In this document: positions 35,001 through 48,052 of the stretch, piece by piece
Position numbering within the stretch: position 1 is the first letter of the stretch
How the letters are laid out: each line of letters begins with the position of its first letter
Source of the DNA: Enchytraeus crypticus
Lineage: Eukaryota; Annelida; Clitellata; Enchytraeida; Enchytraeidae
Length of the DNA: 64,000 bases
Direction of reading: 5' to 3'
Assembly (NCBI GenBank): GCA_905160935.1
Contig: CAJHZI010000641.1
Span: 1,130,501-1,194,500 of the forward strand
Translations under genes and position numbers: made by a program
Notes under the pieces: generated by a model
What the model was told of the DNA's origin: nothing
Seen by the model: only the letters and a program-made list of their open reading frames with translations
Databases searched by the model: none

Positions 35001-37040
35001 ATCGAATGTTCAACTGTATCGGATCACTGAGCGAGACGAATTCGCTGAGAGCTCGTCACAGGGTTCCGTGGATGCGAGTCCTTCACGTAACAGAAGACTT
35101 CCAAATTATATTTACACTGTAGCCTTTCAATTGCAGCGCTACGCGGTAAGATAGAGCAAACCATTCGTTGTGAGACGAGAATGGGAAAGTATAATGTATA
35201 TTTGAACAAGGTGAACATTAAATTATAATTTAAATAAAATGAAGACTGCGTCGAATGTATTTTACCTTACTGATGTTTTATCAACAGTTGAGTTAAATCG
35301 ATATAGTACGCGAAAAGAGACATATTGGTTTCAGGGACACTCGTATATTCGAACCATTTAGAGTGATAATAGAAGCAGAATTGTTTATATAAAATGCATA
35401 TATGTGTACAAAATTCAGTATATCTTATCCATATATGTTGGAATGTGAACCTCTGCCAATTTTCCAAGGGAATCCTGAATTGCTTAATAGAAGCCGAAAA
35501 TCGATAATAAAACTATCTAAATATTGACCATTTCCTAAAACGAAGCCGCAAATTAATGTGTTAAAGTGGCTTCATAGAGTAGCGTTAACCCTATACCATT
35601 AAACAACAAAGAAATAATAGTGTGCGACAGAAATTGCATTCGAAATTCTGGCTTAGCTTTGATAACAAATATGATATAGCCAATGAAGCTATATAATTCA
35701 AATTACACTACATGAGCCAAAGTCTCAAAATGAATTCATATTAATCAATAAAAACGAGTAAGCCCCTATTAAATAATTATAACCCTAATTATGGTCAATG
35801 ACAAAATAAGTGAACTCCAATTTAACCACTCAGAATATTATTTCTATAAAAGATAACAGAACAGTTATTTTTAGAAACAGTGAGATTATAAAAGGTAGTT
35901 TTATTGTATGTAATTTGTAGCTGACACGCTATGTAGACTGACTCTGCCTAACTCCAGGAGCCTAGGTGAAGAAACGACACCCAATGGACGAGCCGTCCGG
36001 CAATGCGTGAATGCTCACCGTCTTCTTCACATGCCAGCGACTCAGTAGTTGAAATCATCGACGAAGACGAAGACGAAGACGAAGCGGATGTTAATCCCTA
36101 AATAACTGACTTACCCTAGAGCATGGAAACTTAAGATAAGATCAATCGAAAGCTGCATTTATTTGCTTAAAAGGCGTATAAATAATTTCTGAGAAAGGAA
36201 AATATAGAATCATTGCTAAAATTATGTATTTAAAAGATTAGTGCTGGTTAAAGGTGTAGAAAATTGAGTATGATAAGGTGTAGCGTTTGAGAAGGAATAA
36301 AATCGTTACTTATGGAGTAGATGCAATTATGTTTTAAATACGTTTTGATCATTAAAATGTACAGTAGACCTGCATTTAACAGAGCACTAATTGGATATAA
36401 AAAATGACTTACTCACTTTCTACTATCCTCTAATTTATCTTTTCAAACCTGCTTAAGAAAATGTTAACAAACAATCTTGAGTTTCAAGTTTCCCTTTTCA
36501 TCTATTTATTTTAATGCCATTTTCATAGTTTACATACTTTTACAAAAGAATTCAGTAGACGATTCAACAGTCATAGACGATTCATCTGTCACTCATCGCA
36601 GACTTATTTGAATTAATCCTGTTCGACTCCCCATAACAAAAAACACTTATTAGCCCAGCCAGTTTTCAAATTATTCATCAGAGTTGTCATTTGACGAACC
36701 GTAAAATTTTAGTTCAGCCTCGCGCCTCTAAATAAACAGCGCATCCTGATCCTTGAAGGCGGACTTTATTAGGCGATGTATTACGAAAGATCTGGGCAAA
36801 CAGAAGAGAAACAAAAGATATCGCACTGATAAATACATTCAAGTTGAAGTCGACCTTCAAAGTCTGTTAATCCGCAGTCGAAACCCCAACCAATGCAACC
36901 ACTATATTCAATTTTCAGTCCAAAAATGGAGAAAAAGTACAGTATGAAATGGCATAAAAATAAATTACCGCAGGAATGACATAGAGTGAATTCTAGAAGA
37001 GAAAATTTATGACATTAAGAGACGAAGATTTAAGCCGTGA

Positions 37041-37075
<35 letters not shown>

Positions 37076-37400
37076 TCAGACAGAGAGTCAGACAGACAGA
37101 CAAATACAGAGAGATCGAGATAGAAAGTGGCAGAGAAAGAGAACGAATCAGATACAAAGAGAAAATTGGTGGCATGTAGGACCCAGAGGAAGTGGAAGCA
37201 GTCAAGCAAACGTACGTATAGAGAGACAGAGAGTGTTGAAGTGCCAGTGACCGGGTACTGCAGGGCTAAATGGATCTGATCGAACACTGGGCATTTCATG
37301 TTTAGTATTCATTGAAATCTTCACTGAATATCTTCTTGTTTTCCCACTCCATCTCTCTCTATCTCTGTTTCTCTCACCCTACTTTTATCTATCTATCTAT
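32100..37400. other. Long intergenic region upstream of the 13-exon gene
   Basis: AT-rich, with no exon I can support. A short CGAAGACGAAGACGAAGACG run lies at 36065-36085, and a (GA)n tract with degenerate CAGA repeats at 37040-37100. A TTTGTCGTCTTTTTACGGCA segment at 32550 faintly resembles the family D retroelement body. The region just above 32077 should hold the promoter of the 13-exon gene, but no clear core element is visible. Confidence 0.55.
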
Positions 37401-37417
37401 GTGTATTTATCCATCTA

Positions 37418-38168
37418 CAGACTGGGGCAAAAAAATAATAATCCTCTAGCGAAATCTCAATAACTTTAAGAAAACTCAAAATATCTCTACGAAATTTACG
37501 GAGCTTCTAGGGGAGAAATTTCTGCGTAATTTGATGAAAATATTTTCATTAGTTACGAAATTACAGCATTTCTAAAAGAAAAGTGCTAAAATCAATTTTA
37601 ACAAGGCTTTTCGAAATGTCAGTCGTTCCTTTTAAAGAAAATAACGACCCTGAAAAGGGCCGTTTACTTAAGTGGTGGAGTTTAAGCCTGCACTACCTTG
37701 TTAGCTACTCCAATAAAAGATGCCTAAATTTCGTTCTTTTGTTAAATTATTCCTAAATTTTGAAGAAAATGTCCGGTACTTTTGTTTAAAAAAGCCTTGT
37801 TAAAATTTATTTTAACATTTTTTTCGAAGAAACGCTGTACTTTTGTTACATCTGAATATATTTTCATCAAATTTTCAGGATATGTGTAGAAATTCCTCCT
37901 CTGGAAGCTCCGAAAATTTTGTAAAACTATTTTGAGTTTTGTCCAAGTTATTAAGACTTTCGGTAAAAAAAGCCTTGTTAAAACTGATTTTGCACTTTTT
38001 TCGTAGAAACGCTGTTATATTTTTCTTATTCAATAGATTTTCATCAAATTTGCAGGATATTTGTAGAAATTCCTCCTCTGGAAGCTCCGAAAATTTCGTA
38101 GAGATATTTTGAGTTTTCTTAAAGTTATTGAAATTTCGCTAGGGGATTATTTTTTTTGCTCCAGTCTG
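37418..38168. mobile_element. Tc1/mariner-style MITE with TA target duplication
   Basis: Left end TA|CAGACTGGGGCAAAAAAAT and right end TTTTTGCTCCAGTCTG|TA: inverted termini bounded by TA dinucleotides (416-417 and 38169-38170 in full coordinates 37416-37417 for the left). The inner arms continue (CCTCTAGCGAAATCTCAATA versus its complement). The right half contains two direct copies of a roughly 190-base block (each with AAAGCCTTGTTAAAA and TCCTCCTCTGGAAGCTCCGA), at about 37785-37935 and 37968-38120. No transposase frame. Confidence 0.85.
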
Positions 38169-38301
38169 TATATATCTCTATACGTGCATGTATCTATCTG
38201 TTGATTCATTTATTCATTTATTCAATCATTCCCTATTCTATTCTATCTTGTCTACATAGGTATCTAGGTATCGTTCTCTCTCTCCCTTCCTTCTTCCCTC
38301 C

Positions 38302-38304
<3 letters not shown>

Positions 38305-38341
<37 letters not shown>
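38305..38341. repeat. (CT)n microsatellite
   Basis: Pure CT run. A separate (GT)n run is at 38601-38631. Confidence 0.9.
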
Positions 38342-38343
<2 letters not shown>

Positions 38344-38598
38344 AGTTCTGTCAAATGGCAGGTTTAATGTATATTTTTCCAATCACGATAGATATTTAAT
38401 ACTTTACCAAACTTTGTAGTTCTTTCTTGGTAAAGTAAGACTCCGAAGTTTGTTTTCTTGTTCCATTTGCTCTGCTGTAGCTTAGTCGCCTTCTACGACA
38501 CGTGCGGTTAAGATTGGTTTTAATTGCAATGACTCTGAGACTTAGAATAAGAGGGTCTACTTATTTATCTACATGTACATATATCTACCTATTTATCC

Positions 38599-38634
<36 letters not shown>

Positions 38635-39574
38635 CTAACTCTTCAATGAATACCATGTATCCATCTACATAATTATCAATCCTTCATTTAGATCTCAATT
38701 CATTAGCGTATATCTTTTCTGATCTTTTTCTCTATAAAGATGCAGTTCAATGCACAATTAAACGTCGAGGTCATGATAATCCGTCTGACAAAGAAATGAA
38801 CGTTAACGTTGAATTGGACTTCAGCTTTTCACAGCTATAACTAAGTTTGAAGTCTGCTTCCATGCAACAACGAATATATCTGATACAGTCATTTGTGTAC
38901 TCGGAGTATAATGACTTTCCAAATTCACTGTTAAATTCGTCTTTAATTGCTCAATAACGACCAATACTTAATAATTAGTTTTTCTCTATTAATTAATAAT
39001 TAACTCTTTTAATGGTGCATGGCTTGAGTCGTGATCACTTAAGTTTCATTTTGGTAACAAAACATCTTAAGATCTAAAAAAGAAAAAGTAGTAAAAAGTA
39101 TTTTACAACTTTAACAAATCGCACAGGTTCTATCTCTGCAACTCCGATTCCTGTCTCAAACTTAGAGTTACCCACAATCCATGGTCAACTCTTGGTCAAT
39201 GAATAAAGCAAAAATCTCTCTACAAATGTACTAAAATGCACGATTTCTTGTAAATTCAGCAATAGAACTAAATAAACAATGACAAACAATAGATACTTAA
39301 GAAGACAAGAATTCTTACAACTGAAACAGCAGCTGTGGTAATTTAAGTGTTTGAAAACTTCTGCATTGGAGGAATACATTTTGCATTCAATGAGTTTTGC
39401 ATCCTGTATCACAAAAGCAGTTGTATTGTATACATCGTCGAAAAAATACTTAGAATATCTGCTTAAATCGATTCTTAGAAAATGCTTACAGTTTTTGATT
39501 TTTGAATTCTTGTAGTCGAGTACTATTTTGTTACTACTGATCATCGAAATGGCAAAGTGTAGTACTCTACTGTT

Positions 39575-39955
39575 TATCTTACTTCACATCCTCACAGATA
39601 CCATGCTATGTATTTCTCTAACTTCACATCCCTACAGACATCATGCTATGTGTTCCTCTTACTTCCCTACAGACATCATGTTATGTGTTCCTCTTACTTC
39701 ACATCCAACAGTAACCATGCTATATAAAACAGCCGAGAAAGCTATGATTAACGTCAGTTTCCTCACTCGAAAGCAATATCAGTGACGGGCGAGCCCAGAT
39801 GTGAACCCCGCACATACTGATCCGTGGTCGAGTATCTAATCGACTTCACCACTGACTCAAGCCAGTTGCGAATGTGACTCCACATTCCTACAGATGCCAT
39901 GTTATGTGTTACTTTTCATCCACATCCCTAGAGATATCATGCTATTTTGGAGGAG
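39575..39955. repeat. About 40-bp minisatellite interrupted by a SINE
   Basis: Units of CTTCACATCCCTACAGACAT then CATGCTATGTGTTCCTCTTA recur about four times up to 39725. After the SINE, related units (ACATTCCTACAGATGCCATG, TTATGTGTTAC) resume at 39880-39950. Confidence 0.8.
39738..39880 (-). mobile_element. SINE family A copy inside the minisatellite
   Basis: The plus strand reads TTAACGTCAGTTTCCTCACT, then AGCAATATCAGTGACGGGCG, then GTGAACCCCGCACATACTG, the complement of tail, junction and B box. The 5' end reads GACTCAAGCCAGTT on the plus strand. Confidence 0.86.
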
Positions 39956-40699
39956 ACTGTGATACATAGGCAAAGTAGTTCTCAAACCAGTTCGATCTGA
40001 GGAATTAGCGACCGCATACGGAATATGACAAATGACGAAACGTTTTCTGAATTTGCATTCCTAAGCTGATCGGAGCAAGCCTGTCCACAGGATTGTGGAT
40101 AGATGGTTTTTATAAGCCTTCCTTCAAAAATAACACGTCATCGTAATTCTGGCTATTTAAGTTCATCTCGTTTTTATATTAGTTAAAAAATCATATATAC
40201 CATAACTAATAATAGTTTCATATATTAGTTAAACCAGTTAAAGAAACTAATATAACATAACTAATATTAATTCCTCTAAGTAATTTAAAAACGTCATACG
40301 CAGCGAGAATTACTGGGTGAGTTATGTTTGGGAGAAAATCTAAATTCCAACATGGTCTTGTACGGTCTCTTGAATAATTTAATAGATATCAGGAATATAG
40401 TTTTAAGCAGCCTACAGCTTTATAGTGATGTTATTGCAACTCACGTTTCATGGATAATGCATGTACATGTATATGTACTTTTATCAGGATATTACACAGA
40501 CAGATCAAACGAAAGCTGCGCGTGATTCGTTAAGCAGACTACTCATGAAGAACATCTGCCAATCTCTCGAAGGCTCATTCTCTTAAACTGTAGGCCATTT
40601 ATCTCAGAAAGTGAATAATTGGAAAAGCCATTCTGATCTAGATGCGTATATACAAGTACGTATATACATTTACATACGTGGATATAGTTAATAGTAATA

Positions 40700-40737
40700 T
40701 ATAAATATATATATATATATATACACTCACACACACA

Positions 40738-40780
<43 letters not shown>

Positions 40781-40781
40781 C

Positions 40782-40830
<49 letters not shown>

Positions 40831-40888
40831 TCGATAGCTCGATATATATGCACATATATACATGTATATATATATATTGTATATACTG

Positions 40889-40938
<50 letters not shown>

Positions 40939-40960
40939 AGTGTGTGTGTGTGTGTGCGCA
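40700..40960. repeat. (TA)n and (GT)n compound microsatellite
   Basis: Several long (TA)n runs from 40700 to 40900, then (GT)n at about 40901-40955. Confidence 0.92.
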
Positions 40961-41194
40961 GGTCACTAATCATGTAATCATCCAATCATGTAATCGTAAA
41001 AGCATGTGTTCTTGTAATCATGTAATCGTGTATTTATACATTTATACAAATGTAGATCTCTATTAGCAGAAACTTTCTCGTATTTCCCGGCTGGACTCTT
41101 GCTACAAATATTGCGAGTTAGCGAAACGAGGACAGCGAGATTTGTCGACTAACGTGTTAATCTCATTGAGCCCCACCCGACTGTCTTGTATTCT

Positions 41195-41480
41195 ATCTCG
41201 ATCTAGCCCTCACCCTCCTCTCTCTAAACCCTCACTAGTCTCATCTTCGTCTCTCTAACTCCTTACTACCCTCATCCTCCTCTAACTCCTCACTAGCCTC
41301 ATCCTCCTCTCTCTAACTCCACATTAGCCTCATCCTCCTCTCTCTAACTCCTCACTAGCCTCATCCTCCTCTCTCTAACTCCTTACTACCCTCATCCTCC
41401 TCTCTCTAACTCCTTACAAGCCTTATCATCCTCTCTCTAACTCCTTACTACCTTCATCCTCCTCTCTCTAACTCTTCTTC
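41195..41480. repeat. About 33-bp pyrimidine-rich minisatellite
   Basis: Seven to eight units of CTCTCTCTAACTCCTTACTA then CCCTCATCCTC, nearly free of purine runs on the plus strand. A CTTCTTCTTCTT run lies at 41648-41680. Confidence 0.88.
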
Positions 41481-41754
41481 CTGCTATCTTAATAACAACA
41501 TTCCAAACAGTTTTTAAATGTTTTCATCATATCATTTGAGGGAGTTTTGGACCTTCTAAGTTCTTTTCAGTAACTTTGTCTTTTCACCCCGTATCTCTTT
41601 ACAATCTCTCAATAAGCTCTTCATAATCTTCAATTTCCTTGAACTTTCTTCTTCTTCTTCTTCTTCTGCTTCTTCTTCTTCTACTACTACTTTAGCTTTG
41701 TTTCTCGTCTCGTTTATCTTTTTGCACGTCTGCGTACTTACAAACGTACCAATG

Positions 41755-41996
41755 TCTGAATGTCTCAATAGCGCAATGGTTAAGGGTGTAGATAGCGTCA
41801 TGAAATTTTAAATGACATACCCTGAGGTGAATTGAACTCTCGTGGGTTCGAATCTCAGCCGCGCTGATCTGAGCGTAAAATCTCGGACATTCACTGGACT
41901 GGCAACACGGAAAATGGACTAAATTGCCTAATGGATATAACATGTGGTATTAAAAGTGATAGATATCAACATAGTTGATCATTTCACTATAATGTG

Positions 41997-42053
<57 letters not shown>
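41755..42053 (+). mobile_element. SINE family B, full-length with (TTA)n tail
   Basis: A box TAGCGCAATGGTTAAGGG at 41768; B box GTGGGTTCGAATCTCAG at 41839; body AAATCTCGGACATTCACTGG and AGTGATAGATATCAACATAG; tail (ATT)n from 41999 to about 42052. The spacing between boxes is wider than in a tRNA because of an insertion-like segment. Confidence 0.86.
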
Positions 42054-42055
<2 letters not shown>

Positions 42056-42059
42056 AGAT

Positions 42060-43160
42060 AGACATTTATACACATGCAAACCTACGCAAACGGAAATTCG
42101 CATACTTATAAACGTGCAAAGATAGACGTTTGTAAACTTATAGGCACACAAAAAGCAAACTTTAGAATATTTACAAATGCATACAGTTGCTTAGATGGTC
42201 ATTCCGATCAACCACCATTTTTCCGATCATACCATTTTTCCAAACTAGCAAGTGTTGAGTATTGTATGATATACAAGTTTGTTACGCAAGGTGCATGTAC
42301 GAGCAGTACAACGGATAGCTGCACTTTATTTCCAGTTACCAGTTTCCTTGGTGTATTAATTGATGATAAATTATCCTTTAGACATCATATTAATTCTCTA
42401 ATATGTAAAATAAATAGTCTTAATGGTATGTTTTATAGACGTAGAAAATATATACCCCAAAACTGTCGCCAAGATCTTTGCTCTGGTTTATTCGCGTATT
42501 CAGTATGGATTAGAAATTTATGGTCATACTACGTTAAAGTCACTACTGCCACTACATTCTGTATGTAATCGAGTTTTACGAACGTTACAATGTCAACCTA
42601 GATCTTATAATGTTAAACAGCTTTATCTTAATTACAAGTCTTTGCCAAGTTTTCAACTTCATAAACTCTTTATTGGTAAATTTGCTTATAAAGGTATCTA
42701 TTCTCATGGTGTAATGTCTACAGCGGTGCGTGATATTTTTAATTCTCCACTTGCTACTCGTTTTTATAATACCAGATTAGCTAATACTAATTACTTATTT
42801 ACTATTAACAATTCATTTAGTTATAAATCATTTAGATATTATTGCTTTTCGGTCTGGAATAATATTCCTTTTACCATTCGCAAAGTCCAATCTTTTAATC
42901 TTTTTAGAAAACAATATAAAGTCTTTTTATACACAACTTTCTAATTAACTTCACCTTTAAATTTGCTTACTCTTTTTACCACTGACTTCTATTTTGATCA
43001 TTTAACCGTATTTTCCAGTAGCAACTTTATGAGAATCTGCTGTGTTGTTATCTGCATTAATTGGCGTATTATTATGAGTTGTTGTCTGTGTATGTTTGCT
43101 TATGATTGTGGGCTGTCCTAGAGAAATAAATCCTATCAACTAGATAGGATTTATTTTTCC
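42060..43160 (+). mobile_element. LINE reverse-transcriptase C-terminal fragment (family J)
   Basis: Two overlapping frames give one degraded protein: FLGVLIDDKLSFRHHINSLI near 42350, then, after a +1 frameshift near 42440-42480, YPKTVAKIFALVYSRIQYGL, IYGHTTLKSLLPLHSVCNRV, FNSPLATRFYNTRLANTNYL and CFSVWNNIPFTIRKVQSFNL, ending in a stop at 42944. The FLGVLID...H and W-N-x-IP motifs are typical of LINE C-termini. Its 3' UTR ends in a perfect hairpin at 43124-43156. It follows immediately after the SINE family B copy. Confidence 0.82.
43124..43156 (+). other. Perfect 14-bp hairpin at LINE family J 3' end
   Basis: AAATAAATCCTATC (43124-43137), five-base loop AACTA, GATAGGATTTATTT (43143-43156). 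All 14 pairs match. It sits where the LINE transcript would end and contains an AATAAA signal just inside the stem. Confidence 0.85.
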
Positions 43161-44084
43161 TCTTTGATGACCTGTTTTTATGTGCAATTTTGTATTTCGT
43201 GCTTTGATGATAATGTAATTAAACATAGTTCTATAGCTGCAAGAACCATGGGTCAGGCACCTGTTCTCGAAATGAAGAAGAAACTATCCGTAGTGGCATT
43301 AGAGATTCTGCCGTCTATTTTCAAAGAATAGTTATCATCAGGCAATGTAATGAACATTTAGTTAAACTTAGTTATTCCGATGATATGTACAGTAATGGCT
43401 GTGTAAAACTTTTTCATTGTAGAATAGGTCAACCCGTTTGATGTTCGAATTTGAGGATTCAGTAGTGAGGATGCAGTAATAACTGAGAATGGCAAATTGT
43501 AGACCAGTCATTGGATTTTTCGTAGACAAAATTCTCACCAAGAGATTGAGTATAGAAGTAAGTAGAAATGTAACTTTAGATTTGTTATGCATTCGGAAGA
43601 GCACTAGTGGAGAGAGAAAACGAAAGTGAGGGAGTGGATAAAGAAATGAGTGAGTGGAGAGAAAGAGAGTAAGAGAGAGAATAGAAGGAGTGTCAGATAG
43701 GGTGGGGGGCTAATATGCGTAAATAATCATACAAAACTAATGATTTCACTCGAATAACGTGAACATAAACATATGTTTATTAGGAAAGCATGAACGAAAT
43801 GCTTTGTTAAAGAAGATCGAAGGATCAGCCAATCGATGATTATTCAGCTTTTATTGCGCCAACTGCATGATGACGCCATCTCAATGGGCTTCCAGAAAAA
43901 GAGCTACACTTTAACGATTATGATTGCATATGATCTTTGCTCAACATACACAACTCTCTTACCGCTTCTGGCCTACGGAGGTATAGAATTTTTATTTATT
44001 ATACTGCTTTCAAAAGCCATTGGAATTCTGGATCTATTGCATTCTAATCATCACCCTACAATTTCTTTCAAAAGTGTATATCTA

Positions 44085-44895
44085 TACTGTTTAAGGCCAC
44101 TGTTTAAGGATAGGTCCAAGGTGTAAATATGTGTGCTCTCCTTTAAGCATTCAAGGAGTAAATATTAATTGGGTTGATTTTATTCAATACTTAGGAGTCA
44201 CTATCTGTAAAGCGAAGTATTTTAAATGCCAATGGGATGAATCTAAAGGAAAATTCTTTAGAGCCGTTAACACAATTTTAGGAAGGTTAGGAACAAAGGC
44301 AGCTGAATATGTTATTCTTAAATTGATCAATAGTCATGCAGTGTCAGCATTGCTCTATGGCACACCTGCTGCAACCTTGCGAGAGACAGAGTTAAGGAGT
44401 TTTAGCAATGCATATGATAGTGTCTTTACAAAGATCTTTCATACAACAGACAAAGCAGTAATAATGTGGTTACAATACTATTTCGGTTTCTTGCCTCTAA
44501 ATATTTTGTATGATTACAATAGATTGAATTTTTTAAATAAGCTAGTTAAAGACGGTGAATTAAATAGAGGGGTTGATTTGGATCATTTAGATTACTTAGC
44601 GTTTGAGAAATTACAAAGAAAATATAATATTTTAAATGATGATTCTGTTGCTACTATAAGATTTAAAATGTGGATCTTCTTTGAAAAAATGTTAACTACG
44701 GAATCTACATTTAATTTTGATTAGTACATGGAACTGTTTATTGTATGGTTTACAGTACATGTATGTTATCAAATCTGTTAGACTAAATATGTGCATATCG
44801 GCTAATTTCTGTCTTTTTCGTTTATGTTTAGTTTCGTTTTGTTTGTTTGTATATTTGTGTCTGCCATATAATGGTGAATAAAAGAATATATAAAT
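44085..44895 (+). mobile_element. LINE RT C-terminal fragment (family C), best-preserved copy
   Basis: Intact frame 44131-44724: [95 protein letters not shown], ending in a TAG stop. It matches the 13060-13915 copy, and its last 170 bases run to an AATAAAAG signal at about 44876. A short frame upstream (43836-44126) may be its degraded N-terminal continuation. Confidence 0.8.
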
Positions 44896-44944
44896 TGGTA
44901 AATTTATGGAAACGATGAGAGAAATCAAGTTATGCAAGTAAATA

Positions 44945-46690
44945 GATAAAATTAAAAATCAGAGAGAGAGAGAGGGTGAGAAAAAGAGTGAGAGAGAGAA
45001 GAGAGAGTGAGAAACTTGTGGGATAGAACTTCCGCTTGGTTAATAGGCTGAACGCGTCGTTATATTTACAGTACAATATTTTATCAAAATCAACATATTG
45101 ATTAGTGTTTTAATTATTAAAATTCTTCTATTGAAATGCTGTCAAAGTAAGACATAACAGCCAATTACAATGTTCATTATCCATTGAATGTAGTATTAGA
45201 GAAATTGGATAATGGGACGGTCTACGAAAAACTTTTATCTGTTCAATTTCAATCATATGAAATTTGAAAATGATTAAAAAAAACTGACAGGAAACAGTTA
45301 TTGAGTGATCAGTGACTCCGGTAATTTATTAAATACGAAAAACACTGTTCCTAAAATAGTTATTTATTGCATACTTGTATTAATCCATATACATGTATAA
45401 CTTAGAAATAATTTCTCAATAATTTAAAGCTAGGCGATAACCTTGCTGTAAGTTACACAGAAATTATCAATTAATGGTAAAAAAATGTTCAAACGTAATT
45501 GACTCGAATGTCAATAAATTCAGATCAACTAGCTACTTGGTATCACTACATCATTCTGCGCTCGATCCTCTAAATCTAAACCACAAATCCAAATCCAAAA
45601 TAACATCTAAATCGAAGCTAAATCCTATACCAAACCAAATATATATAGCACTTTTAGCAGCTGCTTCTTATGACAGGTTTTCTTAGAAAGAAGCAACTGC
45701 TTGAAAAACGCAAAATGCCTGCAGTAATATTTTAAGGAAATTCTTCTGAAAAAAACGAAAGGAGGGAAAGTTAGGCTGACTCCTAGCCGTAGTAGGATAA
45801 GAGACAACTGAATGTTAAATGGAAGATTAAGACACTGTTGCAAAGAGTCCATTTTTTCAGCGTGTCCTGAATTTTCTTCAATTTCTACTATAAGTCTTTA
45901 TAATAATTTAATAACAAAATTTTGCCATTTAAAATAGGAAATTTAGGATTTCTTCATAGCGAAAGTTTCTTACAATTTTACAGCAATTCTTTATAATAAT
46001 AATTTAATTACATATACTACCAATTACACATACTTTTGGAGTAAGAAGTCTCGAATTTTGAATGCCTATTTATTAGTGGGCCGCGACGAGTCCTCAACCT
46101 TTGTCGTAATTTGAGCACAGGTTATGAATTTCTATTCGGAAGTTACTTAACCCGGGGGTCGATACTTGCAGCAGCGTCTCCATAGTTTCATAGATTTGTT
46201 TTCATTCTATTGACTGGAACAATAGACTCGTAACCAGCCAATCATCGTATCGTATCCCATTAAAGGAAAGTGTAGCAAATGTTGCTGTACTGTCGCCGTT
46301 TGTCCACTTTAAGAAATAAACAGCATTTAGTTTGGGATTTTCAGTTGGTTGTTGTTGCGTTTGGACACGCCACAAGCTTGTCAAAGTCCAGAGCCGCACA
46401 CTTCCTAATTATCAGGTGGGTTGTTCCCTTGTAGACGTAAGACGTTAGTCACTCTGTATCAAGTCGAGACAAAATAAGGTAGGCCTCTGAAAATGTTTAG
46501 TTGATAAATTCATACTAAATTTTGTATACATATTTTAAGCATGCATGTATGTATAGTTGGTCCTCTCTGACCTAACCTCCGGTTAACCAGGTGTTAAATC
46601 TTCATTCTATTGTGTTGAATATTAATTATATTAATTCATATAACCGAACCATTATTAGGAACTGGACGTTAAATTCTTATTGATTGATAT
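44945..46690. other. Intergenic sequence without a supported gene
   Basis: Contains (GA)n-rich sequence at 44960-45010. A slightly GC-richer stretch at 46080-46460 has a minus-strand frame with YFLKWTNGDSTATFATLSF; no family is recognised and no splice sites define an exon. Confidence 0.5.
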
Positions 46691-46694
46691 ATTC

Positions 46695-46749
46695 TACGTA
46701 TATATATAAATATATATATATATATATACAGTATATATATATATATACA

Positions 46750-46795
<46 letters not shown>
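46695..46795. repeat. (TA)n microsatellite
   Basis: Several TA runs separated by TACAG; no gene. Confidence 0.9.
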
Positions 46796-46796
<1 letters not shown>

Positions 46797-47324
46797 GAGA
46801 TACAGTATATTCGGGCAGCTTAAGAATAGACCATCCGTAAACTAAGCTTGCCGTAAAAGCGACTAAATATGAACTCAGGAAGACAAGGGAAATCACCTCG
46901 TGTCCTATTTTTCACAGCCATGGGCAATATTAGAGATTGGAAGAGGCTTAGCCTTTGAGGTGAAACCAACATGCTTGCAAACGAAGTATTCTTTCTGAGT
47001 GAAAAGCAGTTTTCGAGTAGCAATACATGTATGTCCCTTGGACCTGTCATCTAGCAAAACACTAAGGAGAGAAGAAATATAATATGCTACTTCTTTGAGA
47101 TTAGTTAATAACTTAACAAAACTTTTTAATACGGTCTTAAACTCTATCATGTACTCTCGATCGTTATTATAACAGAAAGATTTTGTTGTATAATCAACTC
47201 ATTCGAAAAGTTTTGTTGTCTGCAAAATTGTCTTTTATTAATGATTATAAGCACGGTGATCTTTAATACTGTAATAAAGAGGGTGTAACAAAAACAAGTA
47301 ATTAGTGTTGAGCAGTAGGATTTG

Positions 47325-47455
47325 TCAGTAGCTGAGCCGGTGACACTTTCCACAGCGGATTAGTAGGTGCAGGGTTCAAACCCAGTGCTCTCTTCATCAC
47401 TGATATGTTCTGGAGAAGAGAACTGACGTTTAACTAGAACATTAGTTTTATTAAT
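47325..47455 (+). mobile_element. SINE family A copy (diverged)
   Basis: CAGTAGCTGAGCCGGTGACA, B box AGGGTTCAAACCC, tail CATCACTGATATG then GAGAACTGACGTTTAAC. Confidence 0.72.
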
Positions 47456-48052
47456 TGTGTATTAAATCTCCCTGCAAGTGCATTTTAATTTGCGAATAGC
47501 AGACAGCTGTAAGTTTTAATAAATTTTAAGTAGTTATAATTCTCTATTGATAATTATAACTACTTTATGCTCCAAGGTCCTCCTCTACCTATGTGTGAGA
47601 GAGAAATACGCTGTATTTCATTTCACTTCAACTTAACAACATACATGTAAATGCTGAATACTAGCAAAAGAGAACATTCATGCAAACGGTGAGAAGCATG
47701 CACAGCACATAGAAAATATAATAGTACCTATTATCACTACTGGTAGCCATCAGTGAAGATACAGAGTATCTTATCTAGCTGAACACCACAAAGTACTCAT
47801 AAGATTTTGTTGCAATGTCACATGTATCTGGAAATGTATTAATGTATTAGAATTATGTATTAATGTAAGTTTATGTTTCTTAGTTTATATATACAAACAA
47901 TACATCCTCACTAGTTATCCGAAGAACGTGTAGAATGACAAATAAATCTGTTGTATTTATTGTAGGTCTAAAAACGAAAGTAACAAAGTACAAAAGATTA
48001 AGCCGTGTATTGAGCCAAGTGTGAAGGTAACTTCCTCAAACGTCAGCTAACT

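Noticed and set aside
36993-38344. Ser/Leu-rich frames at 37000-37300 and 38156-38344
   Set aside because: They are translations of (GA)n/(CT)n tracts.
46202-46399. Minus-strand frame with YFLKWTNGDSTATFATLSF
   Set aside because: It looks protein-like but has no recognised family, no splice support and no neighbours to join; left as unassigned intergenic sequence.
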